Shown: positions 5,366 through 12,685, counted from the stretch's first letter. The stretch is DNA of 12,685 nt from JADGHQ01 sp045805385 (GCA_045805385.1 JBJMLG010000181.1:1-12685); one strand, 5' to 3'. Numbers and translations are program-made. The notes: generated from the letters alone by a model not told the origin.

Positions 5366-8300
5366 TTGCGCAGGGTTGCGGGAGTCCTGGCGTGCGGTCT
5401 TCTGGCGCTGGCGGCGTATGCGCCGTCGGCTCTGGCGACCTTTCCATATCCGTCGCACACGGCACCGGGACAGGTGCCGAACGACCTCGACGGCGGCACC
5501 GAGTGGAAGTACTCCGCGACTCCGGAGCAGGGCAACCTCGGGGTGAACGCGGACCCCACCGAATTGAACGGCGTGCGCGGCGCGCACATCGTGGACAAGG
5601 ACCCGTCGGTCGACACGGCGTGGCAGCACACCACAGGGCGGTCCGACGTGGTGATCGGCGAGCTCGACTCCGGAGTGAAGTGGAACGACCGGGGCGCGAT
5701 GCTCGACCTGCGCCACAAGATCCGGCTGAACAAGGGCGAGCTGCCGGTGCCGAACCACGACCGGACCACGCCGCTCGAGGAAGGCGCGGACTGCGCGTCC
5801 TACGACTCGGCCTACGACGCGAACGGCGACGGCGTGTTCAACGTGACCGACTACGCCTGCGACTCGCGCGTGGAGCGCGACCCCGCCGCGCGCGCAGCAA
5901 AGGGCCAGCCGCGGGGCCAGGGGCCCGCCGACCTGCTCGACCCGCAGGACGTGCTGATCGCTTTCAGCGACGGCCGGGACCAGGACCGCAACGGCTACAC
6001 CGACGACATCGCCGGCTGGGACTTCCTCGACAACGACAACGACCCGTTCGACGACGTGCAGTACGGGCACGGCACCGGCGAGCTGCGCGACTCGACCGCG
6101 GAGGCCGACAACGGCAACGATCTCGGCAGCTGCCCGAACTGCATGTCGGTGCCGCTGCGCGTGGGCGACTCGTTCATCGCCGACTCGAACAACTTCGGGC
6201 AGGCCGTGCTCTATGCGGTCGACAACAACATGATGATCGTGCAGGAGGCGCTGGGCACGCTCAACAACAGCAAGCTCGGGCGCGACGCCGTGGAGTACGC
6301 GTACGACCACGGCGTGGCGGTGATCGCCTCCGCCGCCGACGAGTCCGCGCAGCACCACAACTGGCCCTCGACCTATCCACACGTGATCGTGGTCAACTCG
6401 GTGCGCAAGTACGACGACACGTTCACCGCGCAGCCACGCTCCTACCTCCAGTTCAACGGCTGCACCAACTTCTCGTCGAAGATCACGGTGTCGATCCCGA
6501 GCACGAGCTGCTCGTCGGAGGCGACCGGTCGCGGCGCCGGGATGGCCGGGCTGATCTACAGCGCTGCGTTGAACGCGCACGACCAGGGCCGGCTCGGTGC
6601 CAACGCCGACTGCAAGCGGGTGAACGGCGATCCGTGCGTGATCTCCCCGAACGAGGTGCGCCAGCTGATGGCCACGCACTCCGACGACGTTGCCTTCACG
6701 GTGCAGCCCGAGCCGTCGTGCTCGTCGCCCGCGGGCGGAGCCGCGCCATTCTGCACGGACCCGAACTTCGCGCCGCGGCTGCCGCAGCACCAGGCGGTAC
6801 TGCCGCTGCCCGGCTCGCGCCGCTACACCGCGCGCAAGGGACCCGATCCGTACTACGGGTACGGCCGCGTGAACGCGGCTAACTCCGTTGGCGTCTTCGA
6901 CGGCACCGTCAAGCTCCCGCCCGAGGCCGAGCTCTACTCGCCGGAGTGGTACGCGCAGATCGACCCGCACACGGCGACCGTGCCGGTGACGGGCTTCGTG
7001 GCCGCACGCGGCAACTCGTACCGCTGCCAGGTGTACGTCGCGCCGGGGTCCTACCCGAACGACGGCACCGCGCCGGACGGCGACTTCAAGCCGGTCGGCG
7101 GCGGCTACTGCGGCGACTCGGCGCACACGGCGAGCTTCAAGGGAGTGCTCGCGAAGATCGACGTGGCCGAGCTGAAGAGCCGCTTCCCCGCCAATGCCGG
7201 CGACTTCCAGGGACGCGAGCCGGGCACCACGCCGCAGACATCCAACGGGCGCCCGAACAACGATGCCTACGGCTTCACGGTGAAGGTCGTCGTGACGAGC
7301 GAGCAGGGCGGCACGAGGGTCACCGGCGACGACCGGCGCAACATGTACCTGCACCACGACTCGGACCTGCTGCCGGGCTTCCCACGACAGCTCACCGGCG
7401 ACGGCGCGTCCTCGCCGCTGCTGGCCGATCTCGACGGCGACAACCGCAACGAGCTCGTGTTCGGTACCTCCGATGGGCGGGTGCACGCGATGCGCCGCGA
7501 CGGCAGCGAGCTGCCGGGCTTCCCGGTGCTCACCGATCCGCTGCCGCTGCACACCGGGCAGCGTGCGTTCAACTCGGGCGACGTGTCCACGTCGGCGTCG
7601 CGCACGGCGATGCTTGCCTCCGTCGCGGTCGCCGACCTGGACGGCGACGGCTCACCGGAGCTCGTCGGCTCCGACATGGGCGGGAAGGTGTACGTCTGGA
7701 GCGCGAAGGGATCGCTGCTCTGGAAGCGCGAGGCGAACCCCGACTGGTCCGGCAAGCCGCTCTCGCCCTTCGCGCCCGAGCGCTACGACGCGCAGAACCC
7801 CGCCGAGTCTCAGCGCCACCGTACGCAGCACGGCTTCCTCGCTTCGCCGGTGCTGGCGGATCTCGACGGGGACGGCAAGCTCGAGGTGGTTCAGGCGGGC
7901 ATGGACCGCCACGTGTACGCATGGCACGCGGACGGCTCGCAGGCGAAGGGCTTCCCGGTGCTCGTGGTCGACCCGTCGAAGGTGGACTCGGTAGACGCGC
8001 GCTCGCATGTCGTGCACTTCAAGGCGAGCGCCGGCCCGGCGCTCAACCAGGGCGCGATCGTCGACACACCCGCCGTGGCGGACCTGAACGCCGACCATCG
8101 CCCGGAGATCGTCGTCGGCACGAACGAGGAGTACGACGGCGGCACGGACGGCGGTCCGAACGTGTCCGAGTTCAACGCGGCCTCCTATGGCGCGCTCGCC
8201 ACCGTGCTCGGGCCGGCGAACAGCCGCATCTACGCCATCAAGCTGACGGGCGACGCCGACGGCAACGCTCAGACGGTGGGCGACGCCTTCGTGGACGGCT

Positions 8301-9388
8301 GGCCCTTCAAGGTCGCGCTTCTCCAGGCGGAGATCCTGCCGGTCGTTGGCGAGGGCATCACGGGACCGCCGTCGACCGGGCCGGCGAACTGCCCGAGCGG
8401 CGGCTCCGGCACCAAGGTGGGCGTGATCCCGGACGGCGGGCCCGCCTACATCCTCAACGGCGACGGCACGTCCTGTTACGGCAACGGTCCCGACGGCAAG
8501 CCGATCGCGCTGAGCGACACCGGCCAGGCGGTCGACGAGGCCGACCGGCCGGTCGTGCCCGGGCTCGGCATGTCCGCCTTCGGCGAGCTCGACGGCTCTA
8601 CCGCGTCGTTCCTCGCACCGGCGATCGGGCTGATGCGCACGCTCGACATCGCGGCGCCCGAGTACCAGGGCGGCCAGGACTACGTGGGCGCGTGGAACCC
8701 TGCGACCGGGCAGTTCCAGCCCGGCTGGCCAGGGCACACGAACGACCTCCAGTTCCTCACCGGCCCCTCGATCGCGGACATCGACGGAACGCCGGGCGAG
8801 GAATCCGTGTCGGCGAGTGCGTACGAGGACGTGCAGGCGCTCAACCTCGCCGGGCAGCCGGTCAACACGCGCTGGCCGAAGCTCAACTCGGACTGGACCG
8901 TGGCGAACCCGCTGATCGGCTCGTTCGGCACGCTCGACACGAGCGACGGCGCCCGCAAGGTCGTGGTGAACGAGACCCGCTCGGGTGGCGTGTTCGCCTG
9001 GGGGGTGGACGCGCCCGCATGCTCGCCCGGCTCGTGGCCTCGCTTCCACCACGACAACGCGAGCTCAGGCGACTTCAACCGCGACGCGGTGTCGCCCGGC
9101 CGCCCCTACGAGGGCTCGAAGGCGGGCTCAGAGTCGGTGCGCTTCCGAGCGCCCGGCGATGACCTTCTGTGCGGGAAGGCGGCGCGTTACGAGGTGGTGC
9201 AGTCGTCGAAGCCGGTGGACGAGGGCAGCTTCGGCTCGGCGCAGAAGGTGGCGGGGGCCCCGGACCCGGCCGACGCCGGCACGCTGCAAACGCTCACCGT
9301 GCCTGCCGGGCACGCCCGCTACATCGCCGTCCGCGCGATCGACGAGCAGGGGAACGCCGGGCGGCCGCTCGTGATCGACACGCGCTAG
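5366..9388 (+). CDS. Secreted subtilisin-like pseudoprotease fused to FG-GAP beta-propeller
   Basis: 1340 aa from a TTG start with SD AGGGGG six nt upstream. A signal peptide (1-24, cut after SALA) implies export. Residues about 85-510 form an S8 subtilase-like domain: the Asp motif ELDSG (D101) and His motif GHGTG (H235) are present. The Ser motif expected as GTSMAxP reads ATGRGAGMAG (386-395), with G388 in the serine position, and the oxyanion Asn in ASAGN becomes D325 (ASAAD). Proteolysis is therefore unlikely. A dockerin/EF-hand-like loop (DANGDGVFNVTDY, 151-163) is inserted. Residues about 660-1230 contain FG-GAP/VCBS-like repeats with calcium loops (DLDGDN, DLDGDG twice, DLNADH, DIDGTP) and seven blade markers (GFP or WP motifs at 671, 718, 862, 978, 1120, 1170 and 1224). 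A C-terminal FN3-like domain (about 1255-1340) contains RAPGDD and ARYIAVRAIDEQGN. It may be a calcium-dependent adhesion or binding protein; the ligand is unknown. Confidence 0.9.
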   Translation: MRRVAGVLACGLLALAAYAPSALATFPYPSHTAPGQVPNDLDGGTEWKYSATPEQGNLGVNADPTELNGVRGAHIVDKDPSVDTAWQHTTGRSDVVIGELDSGVKWNDRGAMLDLRHKIRLNKGELPVPNHDRTTPLEEGADCASYDSAYDANGDGVFNVTDYACDSRVERDPAARAAKGQPRGQGPADLLDPQDVLIAFSDGRDQDRNGYTDDIAGWDFLDNDNDPFDDVQYGHGTGELRDSTAEADNGNDLGSCPNCMSVPLRVGDSFIADSNNFGQAVLYAVDNNMMIVQEALGTLNNSKLGRDAVEYAYDHGVAVIASAADESAQHHNWPSTYPHVIVVNSVRKYDDTFTAQPRSYLQFNGCTNFSSKITVSIPSTSCSSEATGRGAGMAGLIYSAALNAHDQGRLGANADCKRVNGDPCVISPNEVRQLMATHSDDVAFTVQPEPSCSSPAGGAAPFCTDPNFAPRLPQHQAVLPLPGSRRYTARKGPDPYYGYGRVNAANSVGVFDGTVKLPPEAELYSPEWYAQIDPHTATVPVTGFVAARGNSYRCQVYVAPGSYPNDGTAPDGDFKPVGGGYCGDSAHTASFKGVLAKIDVAELKSRFPANAGDFQGREPGTTPQTSNGRPNNDAYGFTVKVVVTSEQGGTRVTGDDRRNMYLHHDSDLLPGFPRQLTGDGASSPLLADLDGDNRNELVFGTSDGRVHAMRRDGSELPGFPVLTDPLPLHTGQRAFNSGDVSTSASRTAMLASVAVADLDGDGSPELVGSDMGGKVYVWSAKGSLLWKREANPDWSGKPLSPFAPERYDAQNPAESQRHRTQHGFLASPVLADLDGDGKLEVVQAGMDRHVYAWHADGSQAKGFPVLVVDPSKVDSVDARSHVVHFKASAGPALNQGAIVDTPAVADLNADHRPEIVVGTNEEYDGGTDGGPNVSEFNAASYGALATVLGPANSRIYAIKLTGDADGNAQTVGDAFVDGWPFKVALLQAEILPVVGEGITGPPSTGPANCPSGGSGTKVGVIPDGGPAYILNGDGTSCYGNGPDGKPIALSDTGQAVDEADRPVVPGLGMSAFGELDGSTASFLAPAIGLMRTLDIAAPEYQGGQDYVGAWNPATGQFQPGWPGHTNDLQFLTGPSIADIDGTPGEESVSASAYEDVQALNLAGQPVNTRWPKLNSDWTVANPLIGSFGTLDTSDGARKVVVNETRSGGVFAWGVDAPACSPGSWPRFHHDNASSGDFNRDAVSPGRPYEGSKAGSESVRFRAPGDDLLCGKAARYEVVQSSKPVDEGSFGSAQKVAGAPDPADAGTLQTLTVPAGHARYIAVRAIDEQGNAGRPLVIDTR

Positions 9389-9411
9389 GGCAGGCCGACC
9401 GGCCGCGCAAA

Positions 9412-9417
9412 TAATCT
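9412..9417 (+). promoter_or_regulatory. -10 hexamer TAATCT for the aquaporin gene
   Basis: TAATCT is followed by GCCGCGC (seven nt), predicting a transcription start at 9425 and a 29-nt leader. The leader holds the SD AGGAGG (9441-9446), 7 nt before ATG 9454. Confidence 0.5.
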
Positions 9418-9453
9418 GCCGCGCATCGTCGACCTGGACCAGGAGGAAGCCCC

Positions 9454-10203
9454 ATGGAGGAACGCGGCCTTGCCGCATACATAGGCGAGTTCATCGGCAC
9501 CTTCGCGCTGGTGTTCTTCATCACCGCGGTGGTGTCGCTGTTCGTGACGCCGCCCACGCCCGGAGCGGCCACGCAGCCGTTCATCGACTGGTCGGTGATC
9601 GGCTTGGTCCACATCTTCGCCCTCTTCATGCTGATCCAGACGCTGGCGATCATCTCGGGCGCGCACTTCAACCCGGCGGTCACGCTCGGCATGGCGGTCA
9701 TCCGGCAGATCAAGCCGGCGGACGCGGTCGTGTACTGGGCGATGCAGCTCGCCGGCGGCACGCTCGGAGCACTGCTCACCAAGGCCATCCTCCTCGACGA
9801 GGGGCGCAACGTGAACTGGGGCGCCACGGCGGTGTCCGACCTCCTCAACGGGAAGGCCGGTCTCGGCTTCGCGTGCGAGGCGATCGGCACCTTCTTCCTG
9901 ATGTGGGCGATCGTCGGCGTGGCGGTGAACCCGCTCGGCCTGAAGGACTGGTCGGGCCTCGTGATCGGCGGCACGCTCGGCTTCCTCGTGATGATCTTCG
10001 GACCGCTCACGGGCGCGGGCTTCAACCCCGCGCGCGCGTTCGGGCCGGCGCTCGTGGCGAGCGACTTCGGCGGTGCGGGCAAGTTCCTGCTCGTGTACGT
10101 GGCCGGGCCTCTCGTGGGCGCCACGCTCGCCGCGCTCGTGTACTCCTATCTGTTCATCACGCCAGGAAAACGAGCGGTCGGCGCGATGGAACCTGTCGGC
10201 TAG
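9454..10203 (+). CDS. Aquaporin / MIP-family channel
   Basis: A 249-aa inner-membrane channel for water or small neutral solutes. It has six hydrophobic segments and both half-helix signatures: SGAHFNPAV with NPA at 73-75, and TGAGFNPARAFGPAL with NPA at 191-193 followed by the selectivity-filter arginine R194. The helix-5 filter position lies in GLVIGGTLG (168-176), where water-specific AqpZ has His; the absence of His there leaves room for a glycerol-type or wider pore, so water versus glycerol cannot be decided. The first extracellular loop (PPTPGAATQPFIDW, 33-46) is longer than in AqpZ. The ATG is well supported by the AGGAGG SD. The gene is followed by a strong hairpin and has its own promoter, so it appears monocistronic. 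Confidence 0.94.
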   Translation: MEERGLAAYIGEFIGTFALVFFITAVVSLFVTPPTPGAATQPFIDWSVIGLVHIFALFMLIQTLAIISGAHFNPAVTLGMAVIRQIKPADAVVYWAMQLAGGTLGALLTKAILLDEGRNVNWGATAVSDLLNGKAGLGFACEAIGTFFLMWAIVGVAVNPLGLKDWSGLVIGGTLGFLVMIFGPLTGAGFNPARAFGPALVASDFGGAGKFLLVYVAGPLVGATLAALVYSYLFITPGKRAVGAMEPVG

Positions 10204-10211
10204 GACAACTG

Positions 10212-10238
10212 GCGCCCGCCGTCTTGTACGGCGGGCGC
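10212..10238 (+). terminator. Strong hairpin downstream of the aquaporin gene
   Basis: GCGCCCGCCG (10212-10221) and CGGCGGGCGC (10229-10238) form a perfect 10-bp GC stem with a 7-nt loop, 9 nt after the aquaporin stop. Only TT follows, so it is a terminator without a full U-tract, as is common in high-GC actinomycetes. Confidence 0.7.
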
Positions 10239-10251
10239 TTCGCCTCTCGGC

Positions 10252-10257
10252 TAGCTT
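10252..10257 (+). promoter_or_regulatory. -10 hexamer TAGCTT of the leaderless aminotransferase gene
   Basis: TAGCTT is followed by GCGCGCC (seven nt) and the ATG at 10265. There is no SD, so the mRNA is predicted to start at the ATG. It lies 14 nt after the aquaporin terminator hairpin. Confidence 0.6.
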
Positions 10258-10264
10258 GCGCGCC

Positions 10265-11611
10265 ATGGACCGCGGGAGGCTCGCGCAGCTGCTCGCCGCC
10301 GAGCGTGAGCGCTTCGCGGCCGAGCACCCGCGCTCGCGTGAGCTCTACGAGCGCTCGCGCGGGTCACTGGTGGCGGGCGTGCCGATGAGCTGGATGACGA
10401 TGTGGGCGGGCGGCTTCCCGCTGTTCTTCGAGGAGGCGCGCGGCGCGCGAATCACCGACGCGGACGGGCGCGACTACGTGGACCTCTGCCTCGGCGACAC
10501 CGGCGCGATGGCCGGCCACGCCCCCGAAGCCGTGGCCGAGGCGGTGTCGGCCCGTGTGCGGCGCGGCGTCACCGCGATGCTCCCCACGGAGGATGCCGCG
10601 TGGGTGGGTGAGGAGTTGCGACGGCGCTTCGGCCTGCCTCGCTGGCAGTTCGCGCTCACCGCCACCGACGCGAACCGCTGGGTGCTGCGGATGGCCCGGG
10701 CGATCACCGAGCGCCCGAGGGTGCTCGTGTTCAACTACTGCTACCACGGCACGGTCGACGAGACGTTCATCTCGCTCGATGACCAGGCGCGGCCGCGCTC
10801 GCGTCACGGCAACGTGGGCCCGGCGGTGGACCCCACGCTCACCACCGAGGTGGTCGAGTGGAACGACGCCGAGGCGCTCGAGCGGGCGCTGGCCGGCGGG
10901 GACATCGCGTGCGTGCTCGCCGAGCCGGCTCTCACGAACATCGGCATCGTGCTCCCCGAGCCGGGCTTCCACGACGCGCTCCGGCAGCTCACGCGCGATG
11001 CGGGCACGCTCCTCGTGATCGACGAGACGCACACGATGAGCGCGGGGCCGGGCGGCTACACCACTGCGCACGGGCTCGAGCCGGACCTGCTCACGGTCGG
11101 CAAGGCGATCGGCGGCGGCGTGCCCGTGGCCGCCTACGGGATGAGCGAGGAGCTCGAGCGGCGACTGCTCACCCTGCCGGGGGTGGACCTCGAGGACGTG
11201 GGCGGTGTCGGGGGCACGCTCGCCGGCAACGCCCTGTCGCTTGCCGCGACACGCGCGACGCTCGAGCACGTGCTCACCGAGGACGCCTTCGAGCGCATGA
11301 TCGGGCTGGCGGAGCGCTTCACCTCGGGTGTCGACCAGGTGATCGAGGCACACTCGCTGCCATGGCACGTGGTCCGCCTGGGCGCGCGCGCCGAGTACCG
11401 CTTCCGCCTGGAACCCCCGCGCAACGGGGGCGAGGCGGAAGCAGCGTCGGACCCGGAGCTCGATGCGTTCATGCACGTGTTCCTGATGAACCGCGGCGTG
11501 CTGATCACGCCCTTCCACAACATGGCGCTGATGTGCCCGGCGACGACAGAAGCCGATGTGGACGCCCACACGGAAGCGTTCGCCGCCGCGGCTGAGACAC
11601 TGGCGGCGTGA
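10265..11611 (+). CDS. Class III PLP-dependent aminotransferase (GSA-aminomutase-like)
   Basis: 448 aa from ATG 10265, chosen because TAGCTT lies 7 nt upstream and the longer open frame crosses the terminator and the aquaporin gene. Fold-type I features: GARITDADGRDYVDLCLGDTGAMAGH (60-85) at the N-terminus, TATDAN (132-137) for cofactor phosphate contacts, YCYHG (158-162) with the aromatic/His pair stacking on PLP, VIDET (251-255) with D253 pairing the PLP nitrogen, and LLTVGKAIGGG (275-285) with K280 as the Schiff-base lysine. It is close in type to the glutamate-1-semialdehyde aminomutase/beta-amino-acid aminotransferase group, but its N-terminus does not look like HemL, so no hemL call is made. 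It overlaps the downstream SDR by 4 nt (GTGA), suggesting the two enzymes act on one pathway, for example transamination followed by reduction of the carbonyl. Confidence 0.91.
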   Translation: MDRGRLAQLLAAERERFAAEHPRSRELYERSRGSLVAGVPMSWMTMWAGGFPLFFEEARGARITDADGRDYVDLCLGDTGAMAGHAPEAVAEAVSARVRRGVTAMLPTEDAAWVGEELRRRFGLPRWQFALTATDANRWVLRMARAITERPRVLVFNYCYHGTVDETFISLDDQARPRSRHGNVGPAVDPTLTTEVVEWNDAEALERALAGGDIACVLAEPALTNIGIVLPEPGFHDALRQLTRDAGTLLVIDETHTMSAGPGGYTTAHGLEPDLLTVGKAIGGGVPVAAYGMSEELERRLLTLPGVDLEDVGGVGGTLAGNALSLAATRATLEHVLTEDAFERMIGLAERFTSGVDQVIEAHSLPWHVVRLGARAEYRFRLEPPRNGGEAEAASDPELDAFMHVFLMNRGVLITPFHNMALMCPATTEADVDAHTEAFAAAAETLAA

Positions 11612-12381
11612 GCGACCGGATACGGCTGGATCAGCGGGTGGCGCTCGTGACCGGCGCGGGCAGCTCCGAGGGCATCGGCTTCGCGACGGCGCGGATCCTG
11701 GCCGAGCGAGGCGCGCGAGTTGCGATCGTCTCGACGACCGAGCGCATCCACGAGCGCGCCCTCGAGATCGGCGACTCGGCGGCCGGGTTCGTGTGCGATC
11801 TCCGCTATCCGGAGGCCGTCGATCAGATGCTCACGGAGGTGGAGCGCCGCCTCGGCGAGATCGACGTGCTCGTGAACAACGCCGGGATGACAACGGTGAA
11901 CGAGGAGATGGAGTCGCGGTCGTTCGTCGAGCTAGGCGAGGGGGCGTTCGAGCGCGAGCTCGCGATCACGCTCCTCACCACGTACTACGTCACGCGCGGC
12001 GTGGCGCCCGGCATGGTGCAGCGCGGATACGGCCGCATCGTGAACGTCAGCTCGGTGACCGGCCCGCACGTGAGCTATCCAGGGCAGGCGCCGTACAGCG
12101 CCGCGAAGGGTGGGGTTGACGGGATGACGCGAGCGCTCGCGGTCGACCTCGGGCCGTCCGGCATCACCGCGAACTCGGTCGCGCCCGGGTGGATCGCCAC
12201 AGGCTCGCTGTCGCCGATGGAGCGGCGCGCCGGCCAGCACACTCCGCTCGGCCGTCCGGGCACGCCGGAGGAAGTGGGTGAGCTGATCGCCTGGCTCGCC
12301 TCGGACGCCGCCAGCTACGTGACCGGGCAGTCGATCGTGATCGACGGGGGCAACACGGTGCAGGAGCTCAAGGGCGGATAA
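11608..12381 (+). CDS. SDR oxidoreductase, FabG-like
   Basis: A 257-aa NAD(P)-dependent reductase/dehydrogenase. Cofactor motif TGAGSSEGIG at 15-24, CDLR at 63-66, NNAG at 90-93, serine motif NVSSV (146-150), and YSAAK with Y163 and K167. APGWIATG (192-199) and the C-terminal YVTGQSIVIDGG motif are typical of the FabG-like group. In the helix that normally carries the catalytic-tetrad Asn (vNL), this protein reads AITLL (119-123), with T121 in the Asn position. The GTG start at 11608 overlaps the aminotransferase stop. The TAA stop is shared with a -10 hexamer for the next gene. Acyl-ACP reduction is not implied; a small-molecule alcohol or ketone substrate linked to the aminotransferase is more likely, but this is inference. 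Confidence 0.91.
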   Translation: MSDRIRLDQRVALVTGAGSSEGIGFATARILAERGARVAIVSTTERIHERALEIGDSAAGFVCDLRYPEAVDQMLTEVERRLGEIDVLVNNAGMTTVNEEMESRSFVELGEGAFERELAITLLTTYYVTRGVAPGMVQRGYGRIVNVSSVTGPHVSYPGQAPYSAAKGGVDGMTRALAVDLGPSGITANSVAPGWIATGSLSPMERRAGQHTPLGRPGTPEEVGELIAWLASDAASYVTGQSIVIDGGNTVQELKGG

Positions 12382-12384
12382 CTT
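12379..12384 (+). promoter_or_regulatory. -10 hexamer TAACTT overlapping the SDR stop codon
   Basis: The first three bases are the SDR stop TAA. CCCGCCC (seven nt) follows and then the GTG start at 12392, so the peptidase gene can be transcribed as a leaderless mRNA of its own. Confidence 0.52.
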
Positions 12385-12391
12385 CCCGCCC

Positions 12392-12685
12392 GTGCCCGAC
12401 CTCCTAGAAGAGCTGGTCGAGTGGCTGCGGATCCCGTCCGTCTCCTCGGGCGGCGGCGACCCGCAGGCGATCCGCGCCGCTGGGCAGTGGGTTGTCGATC
12501 GGATTGAGGCCGCCGGTGGGTCGGCCGAGCTAGTGGAGACCGACGGCAATCCGCTCGCTGTCGGCGAGCTGAGGGCATCGGCCGACGCGGACTCCGCGCC
12601 GACGATCCTGATCTACGGCCACTACGACGTGCAGGGCGTTGGCCCGCCCGAGCTGTGGCAGTCGGACCCGTTCGACCCCCAGTTG
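12392..12685 (+). CDS. M20-family metallopeptidase/dipeptidase (3' end outside window)
   Basis: The 98 visible residues begin at GTG 12392. LLEELVEWLRIPSVS (4-18) is the usual M20 N-terminus, and ILIYGHYDVQ (72-81) carries the first zinc ligand H77 and the adjacent D79. WQSDPFDP (89-96) is the typical continuation in M20 dipeptidases of the CNDP/PepV-like type. The remaining metal ligands and dimerisation domain lie beyond the right edge; the family is normally about 440-460 aa. There is no SD; the TAACTT hexamer 7 nt upstream predicts a leaderless transcript, although read-through from the aminotransferase-SDR pair is also likely. It would hydrolyse dipeptides or acyl-amino acids in the cytoplasm, feeding the transaminase upstream if they share a pathway. 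Confidence 0.9.
   Translation, partial: MPDLLEELVEWLRIPSVSSGGGDPQAIRAAGQWVVDRIEAAGGSAELVETDGNPLAVGELRASADADSAPTILIYGHYDVQGVGPPELWQSDPFDPQL

Noticed and set aside
5288..7552. 754-aa open frame on the minus strand, antisense to the subtilase-like gene
   Set aside because: It is a GC-rich shadow frame: composition is dominated by Arg, Val, Ala and His with no domain pattern, while the plus frame has a signal peptide, SD and clear motifs.
6946..9162. 738-aa plus-strand frame overlapping the propeller, and a 466-aa minus frame at 7652-9052
   Set aside because: Both are Arg/Gly/Ala-rich shadows; the FG-GAP repeats are read only in the 5366 frame.
10265..11611. hemL (glutamate-1-semialdehyde aminomutase)
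   Set aside because: The PLP motifs are shared by the whole class III group; the N-terminal region does not look like HemL and the neighbours are not tetrapyrrole genes.
1..12685. Undescribed defence system, prophage or integrative element
   Set aside because: No integrase, transposase, phage structural, toxin-antitoxin or nuclease gene is present; most genes look like chromosomal metabolism.

Overview
The window is GC-rich, with tightly packed genes, frequent GTG starts, 4-nt stop/start overlaps and many starts without a Shine-Dalgarno sequence. This suggests a high-GC actinomycete. My impression from the protein families is a Thermoleophilia/Solirubrobacterales-like organism, but that is an inference and no search was run. 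No tRNA, rRNA, CRISPR array, transposase or integrase was seen.

Left part, minus strand (1-3816). Reading down the minus strand there is a YgfZ/GcvT-like folate-binding protein (3816 to 2899), an unrecognised 67-aa helical protein (2771 to 2568), a PlsC-like acyltransferase (to 1639), a small cupredoxin-like lipoprotein (1622 to 1167), a 420-bp noncoding stretch with a cluster of palindromic repeats, and an EHN-type epoxide hydrolase that runs off the left edge.

Middle, plus strand (3854-10203). A three-gene unit encodes a 120-aa protein of unknown function, a degenerate receiver-like protein and a short-chain dehydrogenase; its genes are 2 nt apart or overlap by 4 nt. Next come a 1340-aa secreted protein, in which a subtilisin-like domain lacking its catalytic serine is fused to an FG-GAP-type beta-propeller and a C-terminal FN3-like domain, and then an aquaporin-family channel that ends at a strong hairpin.

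Right part, plus strand (10265-12685). A class III PLP aminotransferase overlaps an SDR oxidoreductase by 4 nt. An M20-type metallopeptidase follows 10 nt later and runs off the right edge. The set looks like a small amino-acid or peptide catabolic unit, but the substrates cannot be read from the sequence.

The most striking non-coding signal is a repeated promoter layout. A TANNNT hexamer lies exactly 7 nt upstream of the start codon of four genes that lack an SD (leaderless mRNAs). The same hexamer precedes four further genes that do have an SD-like sequence, placed so that a 7-nt spacer predicts short 5' leaders. Two of the hexamers contain the stop codon of the preceding gene, and one pair lies back to back in a 37-bp divergent gap.
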